Below, piece by piece: positions 56,401-64,000 of a stretch of DNA of 64,000 nucleotides; position 1 is the stretch's first letter; each line of letters starts with the position of its first letter. Under the pieces are notes generated by a model that saw only the letters and a list, made by a program, of their open reading frames with translations, did no database searches and was not told where the DNA came from. The translations under genes were made by a program, and so were the position numbers. Source of the stretch: Pelagibacteraceae bacterium (lineage in GTDB: Bacteria; Pseudomonadota; Alphaproteobacteria; Pelagibacterales; Pelagibacteraceae); contig VTPO01000006.1 in the NCBI GenBank assembly GCA_008638205.1, positions 1-64,000 on the forward strand. The letters run 5' to 3'.

Positions 56401-56910
56401 GTTCAATTTCAAGATTTTTCAGATAATAAAAATATCAATGAATGCATGTTGTCAGGTACAGTCATGGCTATACAGGAAAAAAAAACTGCAAAGGGAATGC
56501 CTTTTGCAATAGTTAAGTTTAGCGATTTGAGTAGAATGTTTGAGTTTTTTATTTTTTCAGAAGTTTTAGTTGCAAATAGAGAGAAACTTTCTGCTGGAAA
56601 GTCTTTTCTAATAAATGTTAAAAGAGAAATGCTCAAAAGTGGAATTGAAAGAACAAATGTTACAAAAATTTTTTTAATTAATGATATTTCTGAAAAGAAA
56701 ATAGATAATCTAGATATTTTAATCAACACGCCGAATAACATTGAAAGCCTAAGAAATCAGCTGTCTAAAGATGGAAAAACAACAGTGTCCCTATCTTGTG
56801 TCGATAATGGTAAAAAATTGATTTTTAACCTCAAAAACAAAAGAACTGTTACCCTAGAATCGATCAAAACCATTGAAAATGAAGGTTTTTTAACAAAAAT
56901 TAATAATTAA
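53488..56910 (+). CDS. dnaE: DNA polymerase III alpha subunit
   Basis: Replicative polymerase, 1140 residues, normal for DnaE1. N-terminal PHP domain (HFKVHTQYSICEGALKIVDL). The palm contains GPGRGSGAGSLVAWCLSITD and the catalytic aspartates in MPDFDIDFCQEDRD. Then IIYQEQVMQIAQALSGFS, FNKSHAAAYALIAYQTAYLK, and a C-terminal OB fold (CMLSGTVMAIQEKKTAKGMP). Last gene of the run from nuoA; its end is followed by a new promoter. Confidence 0.98.
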   Translation: MLENNHFNHFKVHTQYSICEGALKIVDLAGHCASNNISSVGISDSFNMCGVLEFSQEISKVGCQPIIGTQINFSFSENNLEKMGKISLIAKNNTGYKNLLKLSSSSYLSIEKNEDPHCDIQELIDNSDGLIVLLGASRSLLSTLILENNITDSEILLQKIQKSFKNNVYLEIQRHNESHEQALESQLLNFSEKLSIPIIATHEVFYLKKDMHEAHDAYICVGQKTYVNDIKRLRYSEEHYFKSDTEMTELFSDLPEAIENNKNLVFRCNYRPLTSKPMLPNFNTESSNVNDELKINANKGLEDRLKNFILINIADEEQKLATKKKYVERLNYEIEMISKMKFSGYFLIVSDYIKWAKSNNIPVGPGRGSGAGSLVAWCLSITDLDPIKFGLIFERFLNPDRISMPDFDIDFCQEDRDKVINYVKDKYENKVAQIITFGKLQARMALRDIGRVIGLPYGRVDQLSKMIPFDPSRPLTLAESVAMEPRLQEAQKEDPTIEKLINLALKLEGLFRNIATHAAGIVIGDKNLTEIVPLYKDHDSSIPIPVTQFDMNWSEQAGLVKFDFLGLKTLTVIKKTIELIEKDNQKLDIEKIPLDDSKTFELLSSGETMGIFQLESAGMREVLKQMIPNKFEDIIALVALYRPGPMQNIPAYNNRKHGLEEPDYLHPKIESILRETYGVIIYQEQVMQIAQALSGFSAGKADILRKAMGKKKSAEMDRQKKDFIEGAIKNDIPKEQAVYIFQLVEKFAQYGFNKSHAAAYALIAYQTAYLKTHYPLSFFSASMSMEMSNTDKLNQFYEELKRLSIKIHNPCINHCFADFVPKNNTIFYALSGIKAVGFEAISNVIKEREENGKFSSMEDFLKRVSSKDINKLQLEGLIKAGAFDCIDKNRSKLYENVPEIIKQSKSYDENLQVDQINLFESQTNDNFKINFIEYPAWDEPEKIKREFESIGFFVSEHPLKNYQHILDNYSVVQFQDFSDNKNINECMLSGTVMAIQEKKTAKGMPFAIVKFSDLSRMFEFFIFSEVLVANREKLSAGKSFLINVKREMLKSGIERTNVTKIFLINDISEKKIDNLDILINTPNNIESLRNQLSKDGKTTVSLSCVDNGKKLIFNLKNKRTVTLESIKTIENEGFLTKINN

Positions 56911-56915
56911 TAACC

Positions 56916-56945
56916 TTGATTTAAATTTTCATTCTTTTATAAGAT
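56916..56945 (+). promoter_or_regulatory. Candidate sigma-70 promoter for rpsB-tsf-frr
   Basis: TTGATT at 56916-56921, then either TATAAG (56938-56943, spacer 16) or TAAGAT (56940-56945, spacer 18). Transcription would begin near 56950, just ahead of the structured leader. It lies in the 118-base gap after dnaE, the first gap of that size since 33240. Confidence 0.55.
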
Positions 56946-56959
56946 CTTAAAATTTCGCA

Positions 56960-57020
56960 CGAAGAAAATGGCGTAAGCCCCCGGTCCTGAAAAGGTAGTT
57001 TCTTCGGTGGATTAACCGGA
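56960..57020 (+). promoter_or_regulatory. Structured rpsB leader, probable S2 autoregulatory element
   Basis: CGAAGAAA (56960-56967) pairs perfectly with TTTCTTCG (56999-57006) enclosing a G+C-rich interior (GGCG, then CCCCCGGTCC) that is unlike the AT-rich surroundings. A second helix, CGGT (57005-57008) with ACCG (57015-57018), uses the last two bases of the first, so the two may compete. The second one covers the CGGA that would act as ribosome-binding site, eight bases before the rpsB ATG. Structured leaders bound by S2 are known upstream of rpsB in other bacteria; assignment to a specific Rfam family was not possible here. Confidence 0.6.
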
Positions 57021-57028
57021 AATATTAT

Positions 57029-57823
57029 ATGAACTTACCAAGCGTAACAATTAAAGACCTTTTAGAAGCAGGAGTACATCTCGGTCATAAGACTTTTAGA
57101 TGGAATCCAAAAATGAAACCTTTTATTTTTGGAGAAAAAAACTCAGTACACATTATCGACCTTTCACAGACCTTGGAACTTTTGAACAAAGCTCTTTTAG
57201 AGCTTCATAGATGTTCGTCAAATAATGGAAAAATTCTTTTTGTTTCTACTAAAAAGCAGGCCTCAGAATTAGTTGCTAACGTGGCAAAAGAAACAAATAA
57301 TTTTTACGTAAATCATAGATGGCTTGGTGGAATGTTAACAAACTGGAATACAATCAACAAATCAATCAAAAGATTAAAAAGAATCGAAGAAGATCTAAAG
57401 TTAGAGGATACAGGATTCACTAAAAAAGAGCTTATTAAAATGAGTATGGAAAAAGAAAAGTTAGATCGATCACTAGGCGGCATCGCTAATATGAAAAAAC
57501 TTCCAGATATGATTTTTATTATTGATACGAACATAGAATCTTTAGCAGTGCTAGAAGCAAAAAAATTGAATATTCCAATTGTCGCTGTTGTAGACAGCAA
57601 TTCAAACCCAGAGTTTATTGATTTTCCTATTCCTGGCAACGATGATGCTAGACGATCTATAGATTTGTATTGTGATCTTGCATTAAAAACAATTCAAGAT
57701 GCACAATCTAAAATGAGCGGAGATAAAGATCAAGAATCAAGTACTTCTGAAAAAGCATCGGAAATTAAACAAGAATCAAAACCTGAAGTATCTTTAGAAA
57801 TCGATAAAAAGTTGATTAATTAA
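57029..57823 (+). CDS. rpsB: 30S ribosomal protein S2
   Basis: 264 residues. Start [38 protein letters not shown] (quoted in part: [20 protein letters not shown]) is standard, as are [15 protein letters not shown] and [20 protein letters not shown]. The last ~30 residues are an acidic, Ser/Glu-rich tail ([19 protein letters not shown]), commonly seen in alphaproteobacterial S2. Probably autoregulated through its leader. Confidence 0.98.
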   Translation: MNLPSVTIKDLLEAGVHLGHKTFRWNPKMKPFIFGEKNSVHIIDLSQTLELLNKALLELHRCSSNNGKILFVSTKKQASELVANVAKETNNFYVNHRWLGGMLTNWNTINKSIKRLKRIEEDLKLEDTGFTKKELIKMSMEKEKLDRSLGGIANMKKLPDMIFIIDTNIESLAVLEAKKLNIPIVAVVDSNSNPEFIDFPIPGNDDARRSIDLYCDLALKTIQDAQSKMSGDKDQESSTSEKASEIKQESKPEVSLEIDKKLIN

Positions 57824-57830
57824 TTTTTCC

Positions 57831-58736
57831 ATGAGCATCTTTGACAAAGTAAAAGAATTACGTGACCTTACAGGCGCAGGAATGGTTGATTGTAAAAACG
57901 CACTTTCCGAGAATAATGAAAATATTGATTTAGCTATTGAGTATTTAAGGAAAAAAGGAATTGCAAAAGCTGCAAAGAAATCTGACAGAAGTGCGGCGGA
58001 AGGATTGATTACAATTGTTAAATCCTCAAACAAAGCATCTATTGTTGAAATAAACTCAGAAACAGATTTTGTTGCAAAAAATCCAGAATTTAATTCTTTT
58101 TGCAAGCAGGTTTCAAATCTTTGTTTAGAATCAGATAGTTTAGAATCTTTAAAAGAGAAAAAGATGAATAAAGATTTAACTGTTTCTGAAACTTTAGTAA
58201 ATTTAATTGCAAAAATTGGAGAAAATATACAAATAAGAAGATTTAAAAATATTGATTATAAGTCTCAAGTGTCTACCTATATTCACAATAAGCAAAATGA
58301 CAATTCTGGCAAATTGGCGGTACTTTTGTCTTACGCCTCTGACAATAAAGATTTAAGCAAAGATTTTGCAAATCAATTGTGTATGCACATAGCGGCCATG
58401 TCTCCTCAGTCATTAGATGAAAAAGGAATTAGTCAAGAATTTTTAGAAAATGAGAAAAAAATTATGCAAGATCAATTGCTAGAAGAAGGAAAAAAACCAG
58501 AAATGATTGATAAAATTATTTTAGGAAAAGTTTCCAAAATTATTAAAGACAATACATTATTAGGGCAGAAGTGGGTTATCAACCCGGAACTAACAGTGCA
58601 ACAAGCGATTGATGGTTTTGCAAAAGATAACAAATGCTCATTTTCAATAGAGGATTTTGTTAGATATAAAGTTGGTGAAGGTATTGAGGTAAAAAAATCT
58701 GACTTTGCCAATGAAGTTAAAGATTTAACTAATTAG
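57831..58736 (+). CDS. tsf: Elongation factor Ts
   Basis: Nucleotide exchange factor for EF-Tu, 301 residues. VKELRDLTGAGMVDCKNALS (UBA-like N-terminus), INSETDFVAKNPEF (the EF-Tu contact, TDFVAKN) and HIAAMSPQSLDEKGIS are present. Normal length. In most proteobacteria pyrH follows; here frr starts nine bases later instead. Confidence 0.97.
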   Translation: MSIFDKVKELRDLTGAGMVDCKNALSENNENIDLAIEYLRKKGIAKAAKKSDRSAAEGLITIVKSSNKASIVEINSETDFVAKNPEFNSFCKQVSNLCLESDSLESLKEKKMNKDLTVSETLVNLIAKIGENIQIRRFKNIDYKSQVSTYIHNKQNDNSGKLAVLLSYASDNKDLSKDFANQLCMHIAAMSPQSLDEKGISQEFLENEKKIMQDQLLEEGKKPEMIDKIILGKVSKIIKDNTLLGQKWVINPELTVQQAIDGFAKDNKCSFSIEDFVRYKVGEGIEVKKSDFANEVKDLTN

Positions 58737-58745
58737 TTTTGCGCT

Positions 58746-59306
58746 ATGAGTACGAATTCTAAGCTCACTCCCTTTGAAACAAAGATGCAAAGCACCATTC
58801 AAATTCTCACACAAGACTTGTCAACTATAAGAACAGGTAGAGCGCATGTTTCAATGTTAGATTTAATTAAGGTTGAGGTCTATGGACAAAAAATGTCTAT
58901 CAATCAAGTTGCTACAATTTCCACTCCTGAATCTCAATTATTGACAGTTCAGGTTTGGGATGCAGCTAATGTAAAATTTGTAGATAAGGCTCTTAGAGAA
59001 TCTGATTTAAATATCAATCCCACAGTTGACGGTCAAATAGTAAGAGTCCCCATTCCAAAACTTTCAGAAGAAAGAAGGTTGGATCTTATAAAAATTGTAA
59101 AAAATCAGTCTGAGAAAATAAAAATATCTATAAGAAATATTAGAAGAGAAGGTATGGACTTATTAAAAAATTTACTAAAAAATAAAGAAATTTCAGAAGA
59201 TGATAACACAAAGCTCTCAAATGAACTTCAGCAAATAACAGATAAGTTTATTAGTGAGGTCGATAAAAAAATATCAGAAAAAGAGCAAGAAATCATCAAG
59301 ATATGA
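58746..59306 (+). CDS. frr: Ribosome recycling factor
   Basis: 186 residues, standard. LSTIRTGRAHVSMLDLIKVE, then VYGQKMSINQVATISTPESQ, and the C-terminal helix arm (RRLDLIKIVKNQSEKIKISI). Splits post-termination ribosomes with EF-G. ATGA overlap with uppS. Confidence 0.97.
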   Translation: MSTNSKLTPFETKMQSTIQILTQDLSTIRTGRAHVSMLDLIKVEVYGQKMSINQVATISTPESQLLTVQVWDAANVKFVDKALRESDLNINPTVDGQIVRVPIPKLSEERRLDLIKIVKNQSEKIKISIRNIRREGMDLLKNLLKNKEISEDDNTKLSNELQQITDKFISEVDKKISEKEQEIIKI

Positions 59307-59986
59307 ATAAAATAAACCACGTTGCTATCATTATGGATGGTAATGGGAGGTGGGCACTTAAAAGAAACAAACCGAGAAATTTTGGCCATCGCGAGGGTTT
59401 AAAAAACATTTCAGCTTTAATTGATTTTGCCAAAGAAAAAAAAATTAAATTTTTAACATTATTTGTTTTTTCCTTAGATAATTGGAAAAGATCTAAGAGT
59501 GAAGTTGCTTTTCTATTTAATTTATTAGAGAGTTTTTTAGATAAAAACATTAACGAACTAATTAAAAAAAAAATAAAAATAAAATCTATTGGTGAGAGAA
59601 AAAAACTAAGCAAAAAACTTATTGATAAAATTAAAAAAGTAGAAAAATTTTCTTCTGTGAATTACGATATTACAGTTAATCTTGCGTTCAATTATAGTTC
59701 AAAAATTGAAATTGTTAAATCTCTTAAAAAATCAATTAAGCAAAAAAAAAAAATTACGTTAAACTCAATTAAAAATAATCTTTATACAAGTGATATTCCT
59801 GACCCAGAGTTACTTATTAGGACAGGGGGGCAAAATAGACTTAGTGATTTTATGCTTTGGCAAATGTCTTACACAGAACTTTTTTTTTTAAAAAAGCTAT
59901 GGCCTGAGTTTAATAAAAATGATTTTAAAAAAATTTTACAAGAATATCAAAAAATTAAAAGAAATTTTGGTGGTATAAATGACTAA
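59303..59986 (+). CDS. uppS: Undecaprenyl diphosphate synthase
   Basis: Cis-prenyltransferase making the C55 carrier for peptidoglycan and O-antigen. It has 227 residues. The active-site Asp is in VAIIMDGNGRWALKRN; FVFSLDNWKRSKSEVAFL and the C-terminal PELLIRTGGQNRLSDFMLWQ are family-specific. Slightly shorter than usual. Overlaps cdsA by eight bases. Confidence 0.96.
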   Translation: MNKINHVAIIMDGNGRWALKRNKPRNFGHREGLKNISALIDFAKEKKIKFLTLFVFSLDNWKRSKSEVAFLFNLLESFLDKNINELIKKKIKIKSIGERKKLSKKLIDKIKKVEKFSSVNYDITVNLAFNYSSKIEIVKSLKKSIKQKKKITLNSIKNNLYTSDIPDPELLIRTGGQNRLSDFMLWQMSYTELFFLKKLWPEFNKNDFKKILQEYQKIKRNFGGIND

Positions 59987-60611
59987 TCTTACAATTAGAG
60001 CAGCCAGCAGTTTAATTTTGGCCCCATTTTTTTTATGGGTTGTTTACATTAATAATATTTTTTTTCATTTTTTGCTATTACTGCTTTTTGTTATTTCTTT
60101 ATATGAATTAAAATTTGTTTTTATAAAAAATAAGATTTTTTATGTTTGTTTATTTTCTTTGATGCTTGTGTTTTTATTTTCTGCATTAGAAGTAAGGGGT
60201 AATTCTAACAGCGATTTTTATTATTTCTTATGGGTAATACTAATTGTTTGGTTGAGTGATATAGGTGGTTATATATTTGGAAATATTTTCAAAGGACCAG
60301 CTCTAAGCAAGTGGAGTCCTAAAAAAACTTTTTCAGGTCTATTTGGTTCTCTAATGTTGGCACAATCTGCTTTTGTAATTTTCTCTGCGTTTGGACAAAT
60401 TTTTGAATATACTGTTACTATATTTGTAACACAATTTATTTTGTCAGCAGTAGCTATTTTGGGAGATCTATTTTTTTCATTTATAAAAAGAAAACATAAT
60501 ATAAAAGATTATTCAAACTTAATTCCCGGACATGGTGGTCTTTTAGATAGAATTGATGGAATGATTTTTGTTATGATTTTTGCATATTTAATAAAAAATT
60601 ATGGCTATTAA
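59979..60611 (+). CDS. cdsA: Phosphatidate cytidylyltransferase, short form
   Basis: Makes CDP-diacylglycerol from phosphatidate and CTP. At 210 residues it is shorter than the E. coli enzyme (285), with fewer N-terminal spans. The signature is complete at the C-terminus: FSFIKRKHNIKDYSNLIPGH followed by GGLLDRIDGM, including the metal-binding aspartates. LWVILIVWLSDIGGYIFG and WSPKKTFSGLFGS are also typical. Overlaps dxr by 11 bases. Confidence 0.92.
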   Translation: MTNLTIRAASSLILAPFFLWVVYINNIFFHFLLLLLFVISLYELKFVFIKNKIFYVCLFSLMLVFLFSALEVRGNSNSDFYYFLWVILIVWLSDIGGYIFGNIFKGPALSKWSPKKTFSGLFGSLMLAQSAFVIFSAFGQIFEYTVTIFVTQFILSAVAILGDLFFSFIKRKHNIKDYSNLIPGHGGLLDRIDGMIFVMIFAYLIKNYGY

Positions 60612-61770
60612 AAAATTAAATATTGGAATTATTGGCTCAACAGGGAGTGTTGGTAGAACTTCGCTAAAAATATTCAAAGAATATAAAGGCAAATTTAATA
60701 TTGAATTATTAGTGTGCGATCAAAATTTAAAAGAAGTTACAAGGCAAATAAAAACTTATAGTCCTAAGTACGTATTTATTAACAATGCCAATGTTTATGA
60801 TTGTATCAAGTTAATAAAATTTAAAAAAAAAGTTATTTTTTTTAATAACTTTTTGTATTTTCAAAAAAAATTTAAATCAAAATTAGACAAAGTGATTTTG
60901 GGTGTTCCAGGGTTAGTGGGATTAAAATTTGCATTTTTTTTTATTAAAAACTCAAAAGAAATTTTAGTAGCAAACAAGGAAAGCTTAGTTTGCGGTGCTT
61001 CGATTTTATTAAAAAAAGCAAAAGCTAACAATTGTAAAATTACGTCTATTGATTCTGAGCATTTTTGCATTAATCAATTAATTAAAGATAAAAATTTAAA
61101 TGATATTGACTCTGTATTTTTAACAGCTTCGGGTGGCCCTTTTTTAAACCAGAAGCAAAAAACCTATTTAAAAGCCAGTATCAAAAAAGTTACAAATCAT
61201 CCTCAATGGAATATGGGCAGTAAGATTTCTGTAGATTCTGCAACCATGTGCAATAAAATTTTTGAGTTAATAGAAGCTCATGTCCTTTTTGATATTCCCA
61301 CTGATAAGCTTAAAATAAAAATTCATGAGCAGTCTTTAATACACTCGGCAGTAGTTTTTAAAAATGGCCTTGTTCATATGATTATGCACGATACTACCAT
61401 GACTATTCCGATTAGAAATTCTATATTTGAAAATAAATTTTATAATCAGTCAGGCAATCTCTTTAAATCAAAAAATAATATCCAGTTAAATTTCAATGAA
61501 ACAAAGCTCTCTAAATATAAAATTTTAAAAACTGGTTACAAAGTACTTAATATGGGTCATGCTTCCTGGATATTGTTCAATGTGATAAATGACAATTTGG
61601 TAGAAAAATTTTTAGGTAAAAAAATTTTTTTCTATGAAATTGTTAAAAATTTGATAGAAATATTTAATCAAAAAAAAATTGAAGCATATTGTAGAAAAAC
61701 AAAAGTGAATACTATAGCCGATATAGATAAAGTAATAAGTTATGGTAATTTAATTGTTGACAGATTATGA
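60601..61770 (+). CDS. dxr: 1-deoxy-D-xylulose 5-phosphate reductoisomerase
   Basis: Second step of the non-mevalonate isoprenoid pathway. It has 389 residues. NADPH motif GIIGSTGSVGRTSLKIFK, then VANKESLVCG, SIDSEHFCINQLI (metal ligands), LTASGGPFLN and NMGSKISVDSATMCNKIFEL. In the last motif the usual MMNKGLE is MCNKIFE, a mild change next to the active site; the catalytic residues remain. Supplies precursors for UppS and IspB. The bamA ATG overlaps its stop. Confidence 0.96.
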   Translation: MAIKKLNIGIIGSTGSVGRTSLKIFKEYKGKFNIELLVCDQNLKEVTRQIKTYSPKYVFINNANVYDCIKLIKFKKKVIFFNNFLYFQKKFKSKLDKVILGVPGLVGLKFAFFFIKNSKEILVANKESLVCGASILLKKAKANNCKITSIDSEHFCINQLIKDKNLNDIDSVFLTASGGPFLNQKQKTYLKASIKKVTNHPQWNMGSKISVDSATMCNKIFELIEAHVLFDIPTDKLKIKIHEQSLIHSAVVFKNGLVHMIMHDTTMTIPIRNSIFENKFYNQSGNLFKSKNNIQLNFNETKLSKYKILKTGYKVLNMGHASWILFNVINDNLVEKFLGKKIFFYEIVKNLIEIFNQKKIEAYCRKTKVNTIADIDKVISYGNLIVDRL

Positions 61771-64000
61771 AATTATTAAATTTTTTTTTTACTGGCCTAG
61801 TGTTTGTAATTTTTTTAATAAAAATTTCATTTGCAGAACCCGTTAAGGTCTCAAATATTTCAATTGATGGAAATAAAAAAATTTCTGAAAATACAATTAT
61901 TGATTTGCTAGATTTAAAAAACAACGTTGGAAATTCTAATGATTTAAATGAGTATCAAAAAAAACTTTTTCAAAGTAATTTTTTTTCTTCTGTAGATCTT
62001 TCTTTTAAAAATAAAAAAATTTTTATAAAGGTCGTAGAAAACCCACTTATTGACTATATCTTTATTGAAGAGATTAAGTCTGAGAAGCTATTAAATGAAA
62101 TTAAAGATCTTCTTGACACTAAAGAAAACACCCTCTTTTCTGAAATAGCATTAAATTCTGATGTGAAAAAGGTATCTAGTTTTTTAAATTCCAAAGGTTA
62201 CTTTAAAAATAATATTGAATATCAAGTGGTTAAGTCAAAATCTGATAAAGTTAATATTTTTTTTAAAATTTTTCTTAATAAAAAATTTTCTATAAATAAA
62301 ATTTTTTTTATAGGAGACAAAAAAATTAAAAATTCTAAACTGCTTTCTATCGTAACCTCAAAACCAAAAAGTTTTTTTAGTTTTTTTTCTAGCTCAAACA
62401 CACCATCTTCCGAAAGGATGGACTATGATGCTTCATTACTTAAAAAATATTATTTAAACAATGGTTACTATAAAGTTCAAATTCCCAATGCCTCAATTGA
62501 AATTATTGATGATTATAAAGCAAATATTGTTTTTACAATTAATGCTGGTGATAAATTTTCAATTAAAACTTCCGTTCTGGAGGATTCTTCAAATATTATG
62601 TCCAAAAAAAATATTCTGTTTGTAAAAAGTATTTTAAATTCTCTAGAAAATCAACTTTACAATCTTGAGCTTCTAAAAAATACTGAAGCTAAGATCTTAA
62701 GATATATCGATGAAAGTAGTATTAACGCTACAGTTGCTTACAATATTAAACAAGTTGAAAATAAAGATTTGAATATAACTTTTAAAATTAATGAAATTTT
62801 AAAAAAATCATATATTAGAAATATTGTAATACAGGGAAATGATCTCACTGAAGAAAAAGTTTTACTAAATAATATTGGTTTTGCAGAGGGTGATCTCTTT
62901 ACCAATCTAAAAATTTCAAATGCCATAGATAATCTTAAAGATACTGGGTATTTTAAAAATATCCGTGTAAAAAAAAATGAAATTAAAAATAGTGATAATG
63001 TTGATATTCAGATAGATATTAATGAATCTCCAACAGGTGAAATTTCAGCTGGCATAGGGGCAGGTACTAATGAATCTAGCATTTCTTTTAATTTTTCAGA
63101 AAAAAATTTATTAGGGCAGGGAATAGGCTTTAATCTAGGTGCTAGTCTCGGAACTGGCAGCCAAACTGTAAATTTTAATTTTACGAATCCAGATTTTGCA
63201 TCTTCGGGAAATTTCTTAAGTAGTGGTTTTTTTATATCAAAATATGAAAATGAAACATCCGGGTATGAGAATAAGCTTATAGGACTTAATGCATCTACTG
63301 GTTTTGAGTGGTATGAAGATGTCAATTTAAATTATGGAATAGCTCTGGATAATGATAGTTTGACAGCACAAAGTGACGCTTCTACTTTAATTAAAGAAAG
63401 AAGTGGTGATTATTTTACAAATAAGTTTTTTTACACTGTAAAGCAAGATAAGAGAGGTAGAAAAATAAACACTGAGGATGGCTATACTATTGGTTTTGGA
63501 CAGGGTATTGCTCACTTAGGTTCTGATATACCTTATTTAAGCAATAATTTTTTTGGATCATTTTACAATAAATTCAGTGAATCGTTTATTGGTTCAATTC
63601 GTTACAAAGCAAAATCAATAAATTCTTTTGAAAGCAGCAAGGATATTAAACTTAGCGACCGCCTATTTCTTTCTGAGAATGAATTGCGTGGTTTTAAATA
63701 TAGATCCTACGGACCTAAGGTCGGAAATGATTACATAGGTGGAAATTATGCCATTGCAACTACCTTTGCAACCACCGTTCCTAATTACCTCCCAGAATCC
63801 TGGAACTCTTCATCTAGCCTTTTTTTAGACGCCGGAAATATTTGGGGAACTGACTTTGATGTTACCACAGAGGCAAGTGAAATGAGATCATCTATTGGTG
63901 TGGGGTTATCATGGTTTTCTCCTATAGGGCCAATAAGCCTATCGTATGCTGAGCCAATTCAAAAAAACGCATCTGACAAAATAGAAAATTTTAATTTTAA
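61767..64000 (+). CDS. bamA: Outer-membrane assembly factor BamA, 3'-truncated by window
   Basis: Inserts beta-barrel proteins into the outer membrane. 744 codons are visible and the frame runs off the end within a few residues of the expected C-terminus (ENFNF followed by an open codon). Signal peptide MKLLNFFFTGLVFVIFLIKI then SFAEP. Five POTRA repeats follow (for example VSNISIDGNKKISENTIIDL, then YIRNIVIQGNDLTEEKVL) to about residue 415, then the Omp85 barrel with the loop-6 element LRGFKYRSYGP. The ATGA overlap is with dxr; rseP, which normally sits between them, is absent. The first ~140 POTRA residues are more divergent than the barrel. Confidence 0.95.
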   Translation, partial: MKLLNFFFTGLVFVIFLIKISFAEPVKVSNISIDGNKKISENTIIDLLDLKNNVGNSNDLNEYQKKLFQSNFFSSVDLSFKNKKIFIKVVENPLIDYIFIEEIKSEKLLNEIKDLLDTKENTLFSEIALNSDVKKVSSFLNSKGYFKNNIEYQVVKSKSDKVNIFFKIFLNKKFSINKIFFIGDKKIKNSKLLSIVTSKPKSFFSFFSSSNTPSSERMDYDASLLKKYYLNNGYYKVQIPNASIEIIDDYKANIVFTINAGDKFSIKTSVLEDSSNIMSKKNILFVKSILNSLENQLYNLELLKNTEAKILRYIDESSINATVAYNIKQVENKDLNITFKINEILKKSYIRNIVIQGNDLTEEKVLLNNIGFAEGDLFTNLKISNAIDNLKDTGYFKNIRVKKNEIKNSDNVDIQIDINESPTGEISAGIGAGTNESSISFNFSEKNLLGQGIGFNLGASLGTGSQTVNFNFTNPDFASSGNFLSSGFFISKYENETSGYENKLIGLNASTGFEWYEDVNLNYGIALDNDSLTAQSDASTLIKERSGDYFTNKFFYTVKQDKRGRKINTEDGYTIGFGQGIAHLGSDIPYLSNNFFGSFYNKFSESFIGSIRYKAKSINSFESSKDIKLSDRLFLSENELRGFKYRSYGPKVGNDYIGGNYAIATTFATTVPNYLPESWNSSSSLFLDAGNIWGTDFDVTTEASEMRSSIGVGLSWFSPIGPISLSYAEPIQKNASDKIENFNF

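Noticed and set aside
1-64000. CRISPR arrays, insertion sequences, prophage or restriction-type defence genes
   Set aside because: No regularly spaced direct repeats, transposase or integrase motifs, or recognisable defence domains were seen on either strand.

Overview
The window is AT-rich (roughly one third G+C), densely packed DNA from a free-living alphaproteobacterium with a streamlined genome, most likely a SAR11-like or HIMB59-like marine lineage. The basis is the alphaproteobacterial gene order (nuoA-N followed by birA, coaX, rnj, DUF1467, proS, lolCD and dnaE; rpsB-tsf-frr-uppS-cdsA-dxr-bamA), spacers of a few bases, a tandem glycine riboswitch on gcvT, a TAXI-type TRAP transporter and pyruvate phosphate dikinase. 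The taxonomic placement is inference; no rRNA is present.

Layout. (1) Bases 1-5023: a two-partner secretion operon, with a large repeat-rich secreted protein cut by the window start, its FhaC/ShlB-like outer-membrane transporter and an IalB-family periplasmic protein. (2) Bases 5024-9337: the only gene-poor, accessory-looking stretch, with a YcaD-like MFS transporter, a lipoprotein, several orphan small proteins, a decayed repeat copy, perfect hairpins and a headless coding remnant. (3) Bases 9338-13850: a tandem glycine riboswitch and gcvT-gcvH-gcvP (glycine cleavage). (4) Bases 13854-24047: a small membrane ORF coupled to tspO, then ispB, an S49 peptidase, glyQ-glyS, ppdK and nadC-nadA. (5) Bases 24134-33157: tRNA-Leu(GAG), an aminotransferase, a TAXI/TRAP uptake system, a four-gene minus-strand set (unknown protein, zinc ribbon, IscU-like scaffold, SufE), a DMT exporter, tRNA-Thr(UGU) and a GpsA-like dehydrogenase. 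(6) Bases 33240-56910: a 23.7 kb run of 22 same-strand genes with gaps of at most 5 bases, encoding complete complex I and then biotin ligase, pantothenate kinase, RNase J, ProS, LolCD and DnaE. (7) Bases 56916-64000: rpsB with a promoter and structured leader, then tsf, frr, uppS, cdsA, dxr and bamA (cut by the window end).

The genes join up as follows. Glycine enters the cleavage system under riboswitch control and is also the substrate of GlyQS; PPDK links pyruvate and PEP; complex I oxidises the NADH made. UppS, CdsA, Dxr, IspB, LolCD and BamA serve isoprenoid, lipid and outer-membrane assembly. The most notable observations are the riboswitch whose last helix ends two bases before the gcvT start codon, the loss of pyrH and rseP from an otherwise canonical block, lysine-rich N-terminal tails on two neighbouring enzymes (GlyQ and PPDK), a TPS operon carrying an IalB-like third gene, and debris plus hairpins in the accessory stretch. 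I found no CRISPR array, intact insertion sequence, integrase or clearly new multi-gene defence system.
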